From NCBI RefSeq assembly GCF_009755725.1, contig NZ_CP046619.1:2604001-2668000 (forward strand): a stretch of 64,000 bases of DNA. The letters run 5' to 3'. Below are positions 8,989 to 17,046 of this stretch, in pieces. The stretch's first letter is position 1. Each line of letters begins with the position of its first letter. The position numbers and the translations under genes were made by a program. The notes under the pieces are model-generated. The model did not search any database. It worked only from the letters and a program-made list of their open reading frames with translations, and was not told where the DNA came from. The stretch comes from Diaminobutyricimonas sp. LJ205. GTDB taxonomy: Bacteria > Actinomycetota > Actinomycetes > Actinomycetales > Microbacteriaceae.

Positions 8989-9046
8989 GGATGGTGGAGG
9001 GCTCACGTTCGTGTGTCGCGGCAGATGACGCGGACACCAAGGAGCT

Positions 9047-9075
9047 ATCCTAAGCGGTCTGTCTCGCCCGGTCAA
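9047..9075 (-). promoter_or_regulatory. promoter of rplM-rpsI
   Basis: Minus strand TTGACC (9070-9075) and TAGGAT (9047-9052) with an exact 17-nt spacer, a near-consensus housekeeping sigma promoter. Lies between the TetR gene stop and rplM. Confidence 0.75.
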
Positions 9076-9104
9076 TTCAGCGCGGTGGAGCGCGCTTCGC
9101 GGGC

Positions 9105-9710
9105 TCAACCGACGATGCGTCGAAGCTCTTCCCGGCAGGCGCGGTAGTACTCGACGGGATCGCCGGCCTCCCCCTCGATGACCGATTCGCCCCACCGATC
9201 CCAGCTGGTGCGCCAGACGGCGACCGCAATCTCGGCGATCAGGAGCAGGGATGTCGGATCCTGTCCCTCGAGCTGTTCGGTGAGCCGGGCGCGCAGTCGG
9301 TTCGTCAGCTCCTGCTCCTGCGAGGCTGCGAGCATCTGGAGGTCGGGCTCGCGGGCGAGCAACCGGGCGACCCTGCGGTGCTCCTCGAGTTCCGGGTCAT
9401 TCTCGCCGCCGATCGCGGCCTCGGTCGCCGACTCCACCGCCCGCAGGACAGCCGTGAGGTCGGCATCCGGTACTTCGAGCGCGTCGATCGCGGCGAGCAG
9501 CCGGCGCTGGCCGGGCAGCGCCGCCTGCTCTTTTGAAGTGAAGTAGCGGAAGAACGTCCGCGCCGATATCCCCGCCCGGTCGGCGATCTGCTGCACCGTT
9601 GTCTCGCGCACCCCCTGCGCCTCGAAGAGCTCGAGGGTCGCCTGGTGGATCTCCTGATGGGTATCGAGACGGCGCCTCGTGAGCAGGTCGGGGGTGGCGT
9701 CGTCGGTCAT
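9105..9710 (-). CDS. TetR family regulator, probable repressor of the divergent MFS pump
   Basis: A 201-aa regulator with N-terminal helix-turn-helix at ~15-60 (ETTVQQIADRAGISARTFFR YF-type motif followed by SKEQA). The C-terminal helical domain is of the common actinobacterial kind seen in drug-efflux repressors. It is divergent from a DHA2-type exporter with a palindrome-rich 115-bp gap between. Regulation of the pump is inferred from this arrangement. Confidence 0.88.
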   Translation of the reverse strand: MTDDATPDLLTRRRLDTHQEIHQATLELFEAQGVRETTVQQIADRAGISARTFFRYFTSKEQAALPGQRRLLAAIDALEVPDADLTAVLRAVESATEAAIGGENDPELEEHRRVARLLAREPDLQMLAASQEQELTNRLRARLTEQLEGQDPTSLLLIAEIAVAVWRTSWDRWGESVIEGEAGDPVEYYRACREELRRIVG

Positions 9711-9756
9711 GCGGTCCTTCTTAGCACGCGGTTCTATTCACGGCACGATCATCAAA

Positions 9757-9790
9757 TGACACACTCTGCCACTATGTCGCAGTGTGACAT
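9757..9790. promoter_or_regulatory. operator-like palindromes between TetR and MFS genes
   Basis: Nested inverted repeats: TGACACACT (9757-9765) against AGTGTGACA (9781-9789), 8 of 9 pairs; CACT/AGTG (9770-9773, 9781-9784); and ATGTC/GACAT (9774-9778, 9786-9790). CATAAT at 9788-9793 could be part of a -10 for the exporter. Typical size and position for a TetR operator. Confidence 0.55.
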
Positions 9791-9825
9791 AATGATGCGT
9801 TCGCTTGCGCAGAGGAAAGGTACAG

Positions 9826-11295
9826 ATGACTGACGTTCAGAACCGGGAAGAGCCCCTGGCCGGGGGAATCCCATCCGCCATCGAGACGGAAAAGGTGACC
9901 CGCCGGGTCGGACCCGTGCTCGCCGTCCTGGTGATCTCCGCGTTCATCATGATGCTCAACGAGACGGCGCTCAGCGTGGCCTTGCCTCCGATCATGGGCG
10001 AGTTCGGCGTCGAGGCGGCCACGGCTCAGTGGCTGACCACTGGGTTCATGCTGACCCTTGCCGTGGTCATCCCGACCACCGGCTTCCTGATCCAGCGGTT
10101 CACGACACGAGCCCTGTTCGTGGCCGCGCTCCTGCTGTTCATCGTCGGCACGATCATCGCGATCGTCGCGCCGAGCTTCGTCGTTCTGTTGATCGCCCGT
10201 GTCGTGCAGGCCGCAGGAACGGCGATCATCCTGCCGCTGCTGATGACCACGACGCTCACCTCGGTCGCGCCTGAGAAGCGCGGCGTGATGATGGGCCTGA
10301 ACTCCGTCGTGATCTCGATGGCGCCGGCCGTCGGTCCCACCCTCGCCGGCATCATCGTCGACGCGCTGGACTGGCGTTGGATGTTCGGGATGATGCTGGT
10401 GGTCGGCGCGATCGTCTTCGTGCTCGGCATCGCCCTGATCCGCACCGACAACGAAACAATCAGGGCGCGCATCGACGTGTTCTCGATCATCCTGTCGGCG
10501 ATCGGTTTCGGTGGCCTGGTCTACGCGCTGTCCTCGATCAGCCTGATCATCCGCGGCGACCTTGCCCCGGTTGTCGCCCTGGTCGTGGGACTCATCGCGC
10601 TGGTCGGGTTCGTCACCCGCCAGGTGCGCCTGCAGAAGACCGACTCAGCGCTGCTGGATCTGCGGCCCTTCGCCGTGTCCAACTTCCGGTTCTCGGTGAT
10701 TGTCGTGATCACCGCGATGGCCATGATGCTCGGCACCGTCGTGGTGATGCCGATCTACCTGCAGGTCGGACTCGATGTCAGCATCATGACCACCGGTCTG
10801 ATGATGCTGCCCGGTGGTCTGATCCAGGGCATCCTGTCTCCGTTCGCCGGCAAGATCTACGACAAGGTGGGCCCCAAGCCCGTCGTCATCCCGGGCATCA
10901 TCCTGATGGCGGGCGGCCAGTTCTGGCTGAGCACGGTCGGCACCGACACCCCGGTCATGCTTGTCGTCGCGATGCACTTCGTGTTCTGCATCGGCATGTC
11001 GATGGTCATGACCCCGCTCATGACGGTCGCGCTCGGCTCGCTGCCGCGTCGCCTGTACCCCCACGGCAGCGCGATCATGAACACGCTGCAGCAGCTGGCG
11101 GGTGCCGCCGGCACGGCCGTGCTCGTTGCCGGGATGACCATCGGCGCCGGTATCGCGGCCACCGCGGGCGCCGGCGCTGCCCTGGCGCAGGCCGAAGGAG
11201 CGCAAACTGCGTTCATCGTCGGCGGAATCATTGGCCTGATCGGTGTCGTGTTCTCGCTGTTCGTTGGCCGCATCAAGGCGGAGGCGCAGCACTAG
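9826..11295 (+). CDS. MFS multidrug exporter, DHA2 (EmrB/QacA-like) family
   Basis: A 489-aa polytopic membrane protein with about 14 predicted helices. The antiporter motif region (LIARVVQAAGTAIILPLLM, then GPTLAGIIVDALDWRWMF) matches DHA2 drug:proton antiporters such as EmrB and LfrA. ATG 9826 is preceded by AGAGGAAAGG at good spacing, so it is preferred to an earlier in-frame codon. Expected to export hydrophobic toxic compounds under control of the divergent TetR protein; substrate unknown. Confidence 0.9.
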   Translation: MTDVQNREEPLAGGIPSAIETEKVTRRVGPVLAVLVISAFIMMLNETALSVALPPIMGEFGVEAATAQWLTTGFMLTLAVVIPTTGFLIQRFTTRALFVAALLLFIVGTIIAIVAPSFVVLLIARVVQAAGTAIILPLLMTTTLTSVAPEKRGVMMGLNSVVISMAPAVGPTLAGIIVDALDWRWMFGMMLVVGAIVFVLGIALIRTDNETIRARIDVFSIILSAIGFGGLVYALSSISLIIRGDLAPVVALVVGLIALVGFVTRQVRLQKTDSALLDLRPFAVSNFRFSVIVVITAMAMMLGTVVVMPIYLQVGLDVSIMTTGLMMLPGGLIQGILSPFAGKIYDKVGPKPVVIPGIILMAGGQFWLSTVGTDTPVMLVVAMHFVFCIGMSMVMTPLMTVALGSLPRRLYPHGSAIMNTLQQLAGAAGTAVLVAGMTIGAGIAATAGAGAALAQAEGAQTAFIVGGIIGLIGVVFSLFVGRIKAEAQH

Positions 11296-11314
11296 CCGCT
11301 GCAGTCGTAGCGCG

Positions 11315-11352
11315 AAAGGGCCGGTCGGGGAGATACCCCGGCCGGCCCCTTC
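11315..11352. terminator. bidirectional terminator between convergent genes
   Basis: Long G/C hairpin AGGGCCGGTCGGGG ... CCCCGGCCGGCCCCT flanked by AAA on the left and TTC on the right, 20 nt after the exporter stop and before the stop of the convergent oxidoreductase. Confidence 0.75.
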
Positions 11353-11366
11353 ATGTGCTGCACTCC

Positions 11367-12365
11367 TCAACCAGCGGAAACACTCAGCGCGATCTTCCCC
11401 TGGGAGTGCCCCTCGGCGAGATACCGGATGGCCTCGGCGGCCTGCTCCAGCGGGTAGGTGCGATCCATGAGCGGAACCACCTTGCCTTGCTCGATCAGTT
11501 CGCGCACCACCTCGAGGTCGTCGGCCTTGGTGAGCGCGAGCAGTCCGGTGAGGCGCTGGCTGATGAAGGGGCTGAGGATGAGCGACTGCAGGTTGCGGCT
11601 CACCGCTCCAATCATCCGGCCGCCGCCCTCGCCACCGACGAGGACCAACGTGCCCTTCGGCGCCAGCATGCGACGCAGGTCAGCGAGCGGTCGACTGCCT
11701 GCAATGTCGATCACGAGGTCGAAATCGCGAGCACGTTCGGCGAGATTCTCCCGCGTGTAGTCGATGACCTCATCGGCGCCGAGCGCACGGACCCGATCAA
11801 CGTTTCGCGTGCTGCAGACGCCGGTCACGGATGCCGCGCCAAGCGCCTTGGCAATCTGCACCGCGAACGATCCGACGCCGCCGGATGCACCGATCACGAG
11901 CACGCGCTCGCCGCCGGTCAGCCGGCCCGCGTCGCGCAGGGCCTGCAGGGCCGTGGTCGATGAGATGGCCACCGCAGCCGCCTGCTCAAAGCTCAGTGCT
12001 GCCGGCTTCTTGGCGAGCTGGCGCTCCTTTGCGGGGGTGTACTCGGCGAACGAGCCGGCGCCGACTCCGAACACCTCATCGCCAGGGACGAACTTCGTGA
12101 CGTTCGCGCCGACCGCGACCACGGTGCCGGAGACATCCATCCCCAAAACCGGATTCTTGGGCTTGGACAGCCCGAAGGCCAGCCGACCGGCCAGCGGCAG
12201 CCCGGTCATCATGTGCCAGGCGCCGGGATCGACACCGGCGGCGTGCACGCGGATCAGGACCTTGTCTTCGGCAACGGTCGGCGGCTCGACTTCGCTGACT
12301 CGGAGAACCTCGGGTCCGCCATAGGTGTCGTAGGTGATTGCCTTCATACGGGTCAGGGTCTTCAT
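11367..12365 (-). CDS. NAD(P)-dependent medium-chain alcohol dehydrogenase/quinone oxidoreductase family protein
   Basis: A 332-aa MDR-superfamily protein without zinc-ligand cysteines. N-terminal GroES-like domain (GGPEVLRVSEVEPP, NPVLGMDVSGTVVAVG) and Rossmann domain with VLVIGASGGVGSFAVQIAKA for NADPH binding. Best fit is quinone/enal reductases of the QOR type. ATG 12365 overlaps the Xre gene stop (ATGA), suggesting coupled translation; a second Met 18 nt downstream is the family-like N-terminus MKAITYD. Substrate cannot be told from sequence. Confidence 0.85.
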   Translation of the reverse strand: MKTLTRMKAITYDTYGGPEVLRVSEVEPPTVAEDKVLIRVHAAGVDPGAWHMMTGLPLAGRLAFGLSKPKNPVLGMDVSGTVVAVGANVTKFVPGDEVFGVGAGSFAEYTPAKERQLAKKPAALSFEQAAAVAISSTTALQALRDAGRLTGGERVLVIGASGGVGSFAVQIAKALGAASVTGVCSTRNVDRVRALGADEVIDYTRENLAERARDFDLVIDIAGSRPLADLRRMLAPKGTLVLVGGEGGGRMIGAVSRNLQSLILSPFISQRLTGLLALTKADDLEVVRELIEQGKVVPLMDRTYPLEQAAEAIRYLAEGHSQGKIALSVSAG

Positions 12366-12592
12366 TGCTCCTGCTCTCCTTCTGGGTATTGGAACACATC
12401 GTCAAGTGGTGCGCGGAACACCCGCGCGATCTGGAATGCCATCTCGAGCGACGGCGAGTACTTGCCCTGCTCGATGGCGATGATGGTCTGTCGGGTGACC
12501 CCGACCCGGTCGGCCAGTTCTGCCTGGGTCATCTCGCCGTTGGCGAAGCGCAGCTGGCGGATCGCGTTCGTGACGCTGGTTGGCTTCACCAT
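12362..12592 (-). CDS. small Xre/Cro-type helix-turn-helix regulator
   Basis: A 76-aa protein that is almost entirely one HTH_3 domain (MTQAELADRVGVTRQTIIAIE, then GKYSPSLEMAFQIARVF), ending EDDVFQYPE-like (LDDVFQYPEGE). This compact class (YozG/YgzD-like) usually follows or precedes a small membrane protein and autoregulates. Its start overlaps the upstream membrane gene by 7 nt and its stop overlaps the oxidoreductase start by 4 nt, so all three genes form one operon. Confidence 0.9.
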   Translation of the reverse strand: MVKPTSVTNAIRQLRFANGEMTQAELADRVGVTRQTIIAIEQGKYSPSLEMAFQIARVFRAPLDDVFQYPEGEQEQ

Positions 12593-13005
12593 TTCTGGAA
12601 GCCTCCGCGGTAGGCGATGACCCTGGCGATGCAGGAGGTGATCGCCCACAGGGTGAATCCAAGGTAGATCGCGTTGGCGATCCAGAAGTAGTCGGCCTCG
12701 ACCATCGCCAACAGCAAGGCGCCAACCCCGGCGAGCACGATCCAGCCCTGCCCCATGAATTGGCCGAGCCGGTAAATCTCCCGGTCACGCTGGTCGACCT
12801 TGCTGGACCGGCCGATTGACACGGCGATGCCCACGATGATGGACAGCACGATCGAGATGCCGATCGCCCAGAACATGGGGGCGATGTACTGCGCCTCAGT
12901 GAGCGGCTGGCCGCCGGCCTGGCTGAGGACGACGATCACGTATCCGATGTAGGTGACGACGGCGACGATGCCCTCGATCCATGCGCGGCGTTCTTCGAAT
13001 GTCAC
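12586..13005 (-). CDS. hypothetical four-helix membrane protein
   Basis: A 139-aa protein with about four hydrophobic segments (~12-28, 42-62, 85-103, 110-130) separated by a charged loop (SIGRSSKVDQRDREIYRLGQ). No enzyme motif. The pairing with a downstream mini-Xre regulator is a widespread arrangement in Gram-positive bacteria, but the function of these membrane partners is unknown to me. GTG 13005, first gene of the operon, 20 nt from the operator region. Confidence 0.8.
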   Translation of the reverse strand: MTFEERRAWIEGIVAVVTYIGYVIVVLSQAGGQPLTEAQYIAPMFWAIGISIVLSIIVGIAVSIGRSSKVDQRDREIYRLGQFMGQGWIVLAGVGALLLAMVEADYFWIANAIYLGFTLWAITSCIARVIAYRGGFQKW

Positions 13006-13024
13006 GGATGCTCCCGGTGGTTGG

Positions 13025-13088
13025 TGTCAAGAATTGTTTACACAGCAAATGTAAAGCGCAGCGAACACCATGTCAAGAGTTTTTTACA
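13025..13088 (-). promoter_or_regulatory. promoter and operator of the membrane protein/Xre/oxidoreductase operon
   Basis: Direct repeats TGTCAAGAATTGTTTACA (13025-13042) and TGTCAAGAGTTTTTTACA (13071-13088) flank the promoter. On the minus strand the second repeat supplies the -35 TTGACA (13071-13076), then a 17-nt spacer and TACATT (13048-13053). TTTACA/TGTAAA (13037-13055) also forms a perfect 6-bp inverted repeat over the -10 and start site. Autorepression by the Xre protein is inferred. Confidence 0.65.
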
Positions 13089-13098
13089 TCACCGCCTA

Positions 13099-13130
13099 AT
13101 CGAGCCCGTCGAGATCTCGGCAAGCTCGAT
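13099..13130. repeat. palindromic interspersed repeat downstream of truA
   Basis: Two head-to-head copies of the GATCGAGC...GAGATC repeat centred on GAGATCTC (13111-13118) form a hairpin just after the truA stop. Same family as 2471 and 25152; may serve as a terminator though no T-run follows. Confidence 0.65.
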
Positions 13131-13165
13131 CAGCGAATGGGGCGTGGCCCGGGTGAATCGAATCG

Positions 13166-14068
13166 TCAGTCGACGGACAGCGGCGGTTCGCTCAGCACGC
13201 GCAGGCCGCGGGTCTGCACGGCCCGCGCGGCCAGTTCGTCGTCGGCGGGATAGCCGACCTCGAGCAGGGTGAGCCCCTTGGCCGGCATGACCTTGAACTC
13301 ACTACTGCGCTCACGGGCGTCGCGCAGACGGACCAGGTCGTCCACCTGGAGCTTGCCCTCACCGACGGCGACACAGGCACCGACCAGCGACCGCACCTGG
13401 CTGTGGCAGAACGCGTCAGCGACCACGGTAGCGATCAGCACACCGTCACCTTGCCGGTGCCAGCCGAACTCCTGCAGGGTGCGGATCGTGGTGGCACCCT
13501 CCCGCGGCTTGCAGTAGGAGGCAAAGTCATGCAGCCCGAGCAGGCTGCCCGCCGCGGCATCCATCGATACTTCCTCGAGCTCGGCGGGATACCAGAGGGT
13601 GTGGTTCTGCAGCAGCGGGTTGCGGGTGGCGCGGATGTCGGCGATCCGGTACTCGTAGCGGCGCCAGGTCGCCGAGAACCGGGCGTCGAATCCCTCGGGA
13701 GCGCGGAGCACGCGGGAGATGTGCAGATCGCTGTTCAGTCCGGCGATGCCGTTCAGCCGTTTCCGCAGCGCATCCGGTGCTTTGCGAGGCGTCTCACGAT
13801 GACCTTGTCGCGGCCGTTCGAGGCTGGCGTACTGCTCCTGCGTGAGGTCGAGGTGGGCGACCTGCCCGGTGGCGTGGACGCCGGCGTCGGTGCGTCCGGC
13901 GACGGTCAGGTGTGGCGGCGGTCCGTAGCGGCGGAACACGGTAGCCAGCGCGGTCTCGATCTCCCCCTGGACGGAGCGGAAGCCAGGCTGCTTCGCCCAT
14001 CCGGAAAACCGCGTGCCGTCGTAGGCCACGTCGAGTCGGAGACGTATGGTCGGGGTCTCGGAATCCAC
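13166..14068 (-). CDS. truA: tRNA pseudouridine(38-40) synthase
   Basis: A 300-aa TruA. The catalytic Asp61 is in VAGRTDAGVHATGQV; other family segments are RLRLDVAYDGTRFSGWAKQP and FCHSQVRSLVGACVAVGEGK. Modifies uridines in the anticodon stem-loop of tRNAs. Normally follows rplQ in Actinobacteria; here about 9.4 kb of other genes separate the two. GTG 14068 start. Confidence 0.95.
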   Translation of the reverse strand: MDSETPTIRLRLDVAYDGTRFSGWAKQPGFRSVQGEIETALATVFRRYGPPPHLTVAGRTDAGVHATGQVAHLDLTQEQYASLERPRQGHRETPRKAPDALRKRLNGIAGLNSDLHISRVLRAPEGFDARFSATWRRYEYRIADIRATRNPLLQNHTLWYPAELEEVSMDAAAGSLLGLHDFASYCKPREGATTIRTLQEFGWHRQGDGVLIATVVADAFCHSQVRSLVGACVAVGEGKLQVDDLVRLRDARERSSEFKVMPAKGLTLLEVGYPADDELAARAVQTRGLRVLSEPPLSVD

Positions 14069-14148
14069 TCAGCGAGTCTAGGTCAGCTCTCCGGAAGCAG
14101 CCCGGGCTCCGCAGCAACCCTCAAGTAGGCTTTATTGGCCCACAGATC

Positions 14149-16023
14149 ATGACGACGAAACCCTCGCTTCCCTCAATTCAGGCGCCCGCTCCGGCCGCCC
14201 GATCGCGCATCCCCGGATTGGACGGCTTGCGCTCCGTCGCGGTGGTTCTCGTGCTCGTCTACCACCTGTTCCCGCTGCTGCTGCCCGGCGGATATCTCGG
14301 GGTCGACATCTTCTTCGTGATCAGCGGCTTCCTGATCACCACGCTGCTGCTGCGTGAGCATGAGCGCACCGGCCGGATCGCCCTTGGCAGCTTCTGGCGA
14401 CGACGGGCCAGGCGCCTGCTGCCCGCCATCGGACTGCTGGTCGTGGTCTGCGGCGGGATCGCATGGCTGATCGGTGGCGACGTTCTGGTCAAGCTCGGCT
14501 GGCAGGTGCTCGGCGCTACCACCTTCAGCTTCAACTGGCTGTCCATCGCTGACGGCTCCAGCTACTTCGCCGACACCACCCCCGAATTATTCCGCAACCT
14601 CTGGTCGCTCGCGGTGGAGGAACAGTTCTACCTGCTCTGGCCGCTCGCCGTCCTCGCCTTGCTCGCGATCCCGCGCCGACGTCGCCAGATCCGCACCAGC
14701 ATCGTGCTCGGCCTGACTCTGGCGTCGGCGATCGCCATGGCCGTGCTCGCGGTGCCGGATGACGCGACCCGCGTCTACTTCGGTACCGACACGCACAGCT
14801 TCGGTCTGCTTCTCGGGGCCGCCTTGGCGTTCGCGAGCGCGCGCTGGCCGCAGCGGGAACTGGAGTGGCCCCGCCCGCTGCGACTGGCCCTGACCGCCGC
14901 CGGCTGTCCCGCCCTGCTCGGACTGGTGGCGCTCGCCATCCTGATGCCCGCAGACACTGCGTTCCCGTACCGCGGCGGCCTGTTTCTGGTCGCCGTGCTC
15001 ACCACGACGGTCATTGCCGCTTCGATCACGCCCGGCGCGCGCATCGGCGAGTGGCTCGACAACCGGCCCATGCGGTGGCTCGGCGAGCGCAGCTACGGCC
15101 TGTACCTCTGGCACTGGCCTGTGCTCGTGCTGCTCAGCGCCGCCGTTCCGGCCTGGCATCAGGACCCCGCGGGTCACTGGCTGCTCGGCATCGTTGCGCT
15201 CGCCATCAGTGTGGCGGCGGCGGTGCTGTCGTACCGCTTCGTCGAGCAACCGATCCGCAGGCGCGGGCTCCGGGCCAGCCTGCGTGGTTACCTGCGCTGG
15301 TGGCGCAGGCCGAGCTGGCGGATGGCCGCCGCGGCCGGTGTCACCGCCGCAACCATGGCGTTCAGTGCCGCCACCGTCGCGGCGATCGCGACCGACCCGG
15401 GGCAGGGCAGCGCCCAACAGGTGATCGAGGCCGGGCAGCAGGCGCTCTCAGCCCCGAGCCCCGAACCGACTCCCGATGCCCCGCAGCCGCTGCCCGGCGG
15501 TGAGCAGATCACCGCGGTCGGGGACTCGGTGATGCTCGCCGTGGTCCCGGAGTTGCAGCAGTCGTTCCCTGGGATCAGCGTCGACGCCGTGGTCTCCCGG
15601 CAGATGCGTGAGGCGCCCGGCATCCTGCAGTCCCTCCGCGATTCCGGAGCGCTGCGTCCGATCGTCGTGCTCGGTCTCGGCACCAACGGCTCGATCACCA
15701 CAGACACGCTGAACGAGGTGCGCAGCATCATCGGGCCCGAGCGCCAGCTGGTGCTCGTGAACGTGCAGGCACCCCGACACTGGACCGATGGTGTCAATGA
15801 GGCACTGCACGGTTACGCCGATCGCTATCGGGACATCGAACTCGCGAACTGGCGGGACGCGATCGCTCCTCGCCTGGATCTGCTCGCCGGAGACCAGATC
15901 CACGCGACGAGCGCCGGTGGGTCCGTCTACGTTGACGCGCTTCGAGCGGCGTTGCAACGTTTGGCGGAACTCCCACCGGTGCTCGATCTAGCCGACTACG
16001 GGCTCGCCGACCTACCGCAGTAG
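14149..16023 (+). CDS. OafA/YrhL-type membrane acyltransferase with C-terminal SGNH domain
   Basis: A 624-aa protein. Residues ~20-370 are an acyltransferase-3 domain with ~10 membrane helices (GLDGLRSVAVVLVLVYHL, FFVISGFLIT, FFRNLWSLAVEEQFYLLWP-type segments). A further helix near 390 leads to an extracytoplasmic SGNH hydrolase-like domain (~455-624) with AVGDSVMLA and a C-terminal DQIHAT Asp-His pair. Such fusions O-acetylate cell-surface glycans or peptidoglycan, taking the acyl group across the membrane. Divergent from truA; acceptor unknown. ATG 14149 lacks a clear ribosome site. Confidence 0.9.
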   Translation: MTTKPSLPSIQAPAPAARSRIPGLDGLRSVAVVLVLVYHLFPLLLPGGYLGVDIFFVISGFLITTLLLREHERTGRIALGSFWRRRARRLLPAIGLLVVVCGGIAWLIGGDVLVKLGWQVLGATTFSFNWLSIADGSSYFADTTPELFRNLWSLAVEEQFYLLWPLAVLALLAIPRRRRQIRTSIVLGLTLASAIAMAVLAVPDDATRVYFGTDTHSFGLLLGAALAFASARWPQRELEWPRPLRLALTAAGCPALLGLVALAILMPADTAFPYRGGLFLVAVLTTTVIAASITPGARIGEWLDNRPMRWLGERSYGLYLWHWPVLVLLSAAVPAWHQDPAGHWLLGIVALAISVAAAVLSYRFVEQPIRRRGLRASLRGYLRWWRRPSWRMAAAAGVTAATMAFSAATVAAIATDPGQGSAQQVIEAGQQALSAPSPEPTPDAPQPLPGGEQITAVGDSVMLAVVPELQQSFPGISVDAVVSRQMREAPGILQSLRDSGALRPIVVLGLGTNGSITTDTLNEVRSIIGPERQLVLVNVQAPRHWTDGVNEALHGYADRYRDIELANWRDAIAPRLDLLAGDQIHATSAGGSVYVDALRAALQRLAELPPVLDLADYGLADLPQ

Positions 16024-16024
16024 A

Positions 16025-16606
16025 TCAGGGATTGCGCGGCTGGTCGCCCATCGACTGCTTGGTGTGTTCCTGCAGGTCGGAGGCTGCGGAGGTTCCCTCC
16101 TCCTTCACCCGCTGGGCAGCGTCGGTCGCGGCGCCCTTGACCGCGTCCACCGATTCTTCGGCGGGACCGCGGAGGTGCTCGGCCACTTCCTTCGCCGCGT
16201 CGGTGACCTCATGGGTGAGGGGCTCGGCCGCCTCTTTCACGGTCGACGCCAACTCCTTCTCCTTCTCACTCGACGGAATCAGCGAGGAGACAAGCCAACC
16301 GACGCCGAGAGCGATCAGGCCGACGGCGAGCGGGTTGCCTTGAGCCTGCCGGGCGACCGCGTGTGGCGCATCCGCGATAGCCTCACCGGCCTCCGACATC
16401 TTGGACGCCCCACTCTCGTAGGTATCAGACGCCGCTCCCATCACTCGATCCTTGCCTCTGGTGACCCAATCCCTGACTCGACTGGTCTGGCGCCCGACAA
16501 TCTTCGATGGAGTCACCTTGTCGGCTAGAACGTCGACGTCATAGCCCAACTCGGCACGGGTTCGTTCAATGTCGGCGCGGATTTCATCCGGGTTATTGGT
16601 AGTCAT
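16025..16606 (-). CDS. DUF3618 domain protein
   Basis: A 193-aa protein with the DUF3618 N-terminus (IRADIERTRAELGYDVDVLADKVTPSKI), one hydrophobic segment (~95-112, NPLAVGLIALGVGWLVSSLI) and a Lys/Glu/Ala-rich, likely coiled C-terminus resembling LEA-type stress proteins. Last gene of a three-gene operon whose members all pair a membrane helix with amphipathic, charged repeats; envelope stress or desiccation protection is a guess. Start overlaps the upstream gene by 4 nt. Confidence 0.85.
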   Translation of the reverse strand: MTTNNPDEIRADIERTRAELGYDVDVLADKVTPSKIVGRQTSRVRDWVTRGKDRVMGAASDTYESGASKMSEAGEAIADAPHAVARQAQGNPLAVGLIALGVGWLVSSLIPSSEKEKELASTVKEAAEPLTHEVTDAAKEVAEHLRGPAEESVDAVKGAATDAAQRVKEEGTSAASDLQEHTKQSMGDQPRNP

Positions 16607-17046
16607 CGGATTTCCTCATCTCGTTTCAATGTGTCCGGAATCTGCTTGAGGCTGTCGACCGTCTTCGGCATCCCGCGCACGGCCTTCATCTCGCGGCGCG
16701 CGATGGAAAACAGCACGAGGGCGATGATGATCCAAATCACGGCCACGATGACCGCGGACCACGCATTGCCCATGAGGTAACCGAGCCCCCACCAGAGGGC
16801 GACCGACAGGAAGGACAGTGCCATGAGCCCTGCCACTCCGGCGCCGCCGAACATGCCCGCGCTGCGGCCGGCTTTGGTCGCTGTCTCGCGAAGTTCAGCT
16901 TTCGCGAGTTCGAGCTCCTGCCGCATAAGCGTGGACACGTCACGGGTCACCTCGCCGAGCAGGTCACCGAGCGAACTGCGGCCGGCCTTGTCGTCGGGGG
17001 TCTCTCCGGGAATGTCTCCGGGAAAGTCTCCGGGAACGTTGCTCAT
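16603..17046 (-). CDS. actinobacterial holin-superfamily membrane protein (pfam07332 type)
   Basis: A 147-aa protein: hydrophilic N-terminus, a charged helix (LMRQELELAKAELRETATKA) and two membrane helices (~60-100), then a basic tail. Members are called phage holin family but are chromosomal and usually adjoin DUF3618 genes, as here. The N-terminus PGDFPGDIPGE comes from three tandem 12-bp units (17003-17038), so its length may vary between strains. ATG 17046 overlaps the preceding stop (TGATG). Confidence 0.8.
   Translation of the reverse strand: MSNVPGDFPGDIPGETPDDKAGRSSLGDLLGEVTRDVSTLMRQELELAKAELRETATKAGRSAGMFGGAGVAGLMALSFLSVALWWGLGYLMGNAWSAVIVAVIWIIIALVLFSIARREMKAVRGMPKTVDSLKQIPDTLKRDEEIR

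Noticed and set aside
8915-9040. N-terminal extension of L13
   Set aside because: Open frame continues upstream, but it overlaps the promoter leader and hairpin and has no similarity to L13; GTG 8914 gives the normal length.
10377-11963. Open frame overlapping the MFS exporter in another reading frame
   Set aside because: Arg/His/Asp-rich shadow translation; the exporter frame has clear membrane helices and a good ribosome site.
16603-17046. Phage holin implying a prophage
   Set aside because: No other phage genes nearby, and it lies in a DUF3618-type chromosomal operon with overlapping frames; the name is a family label only.
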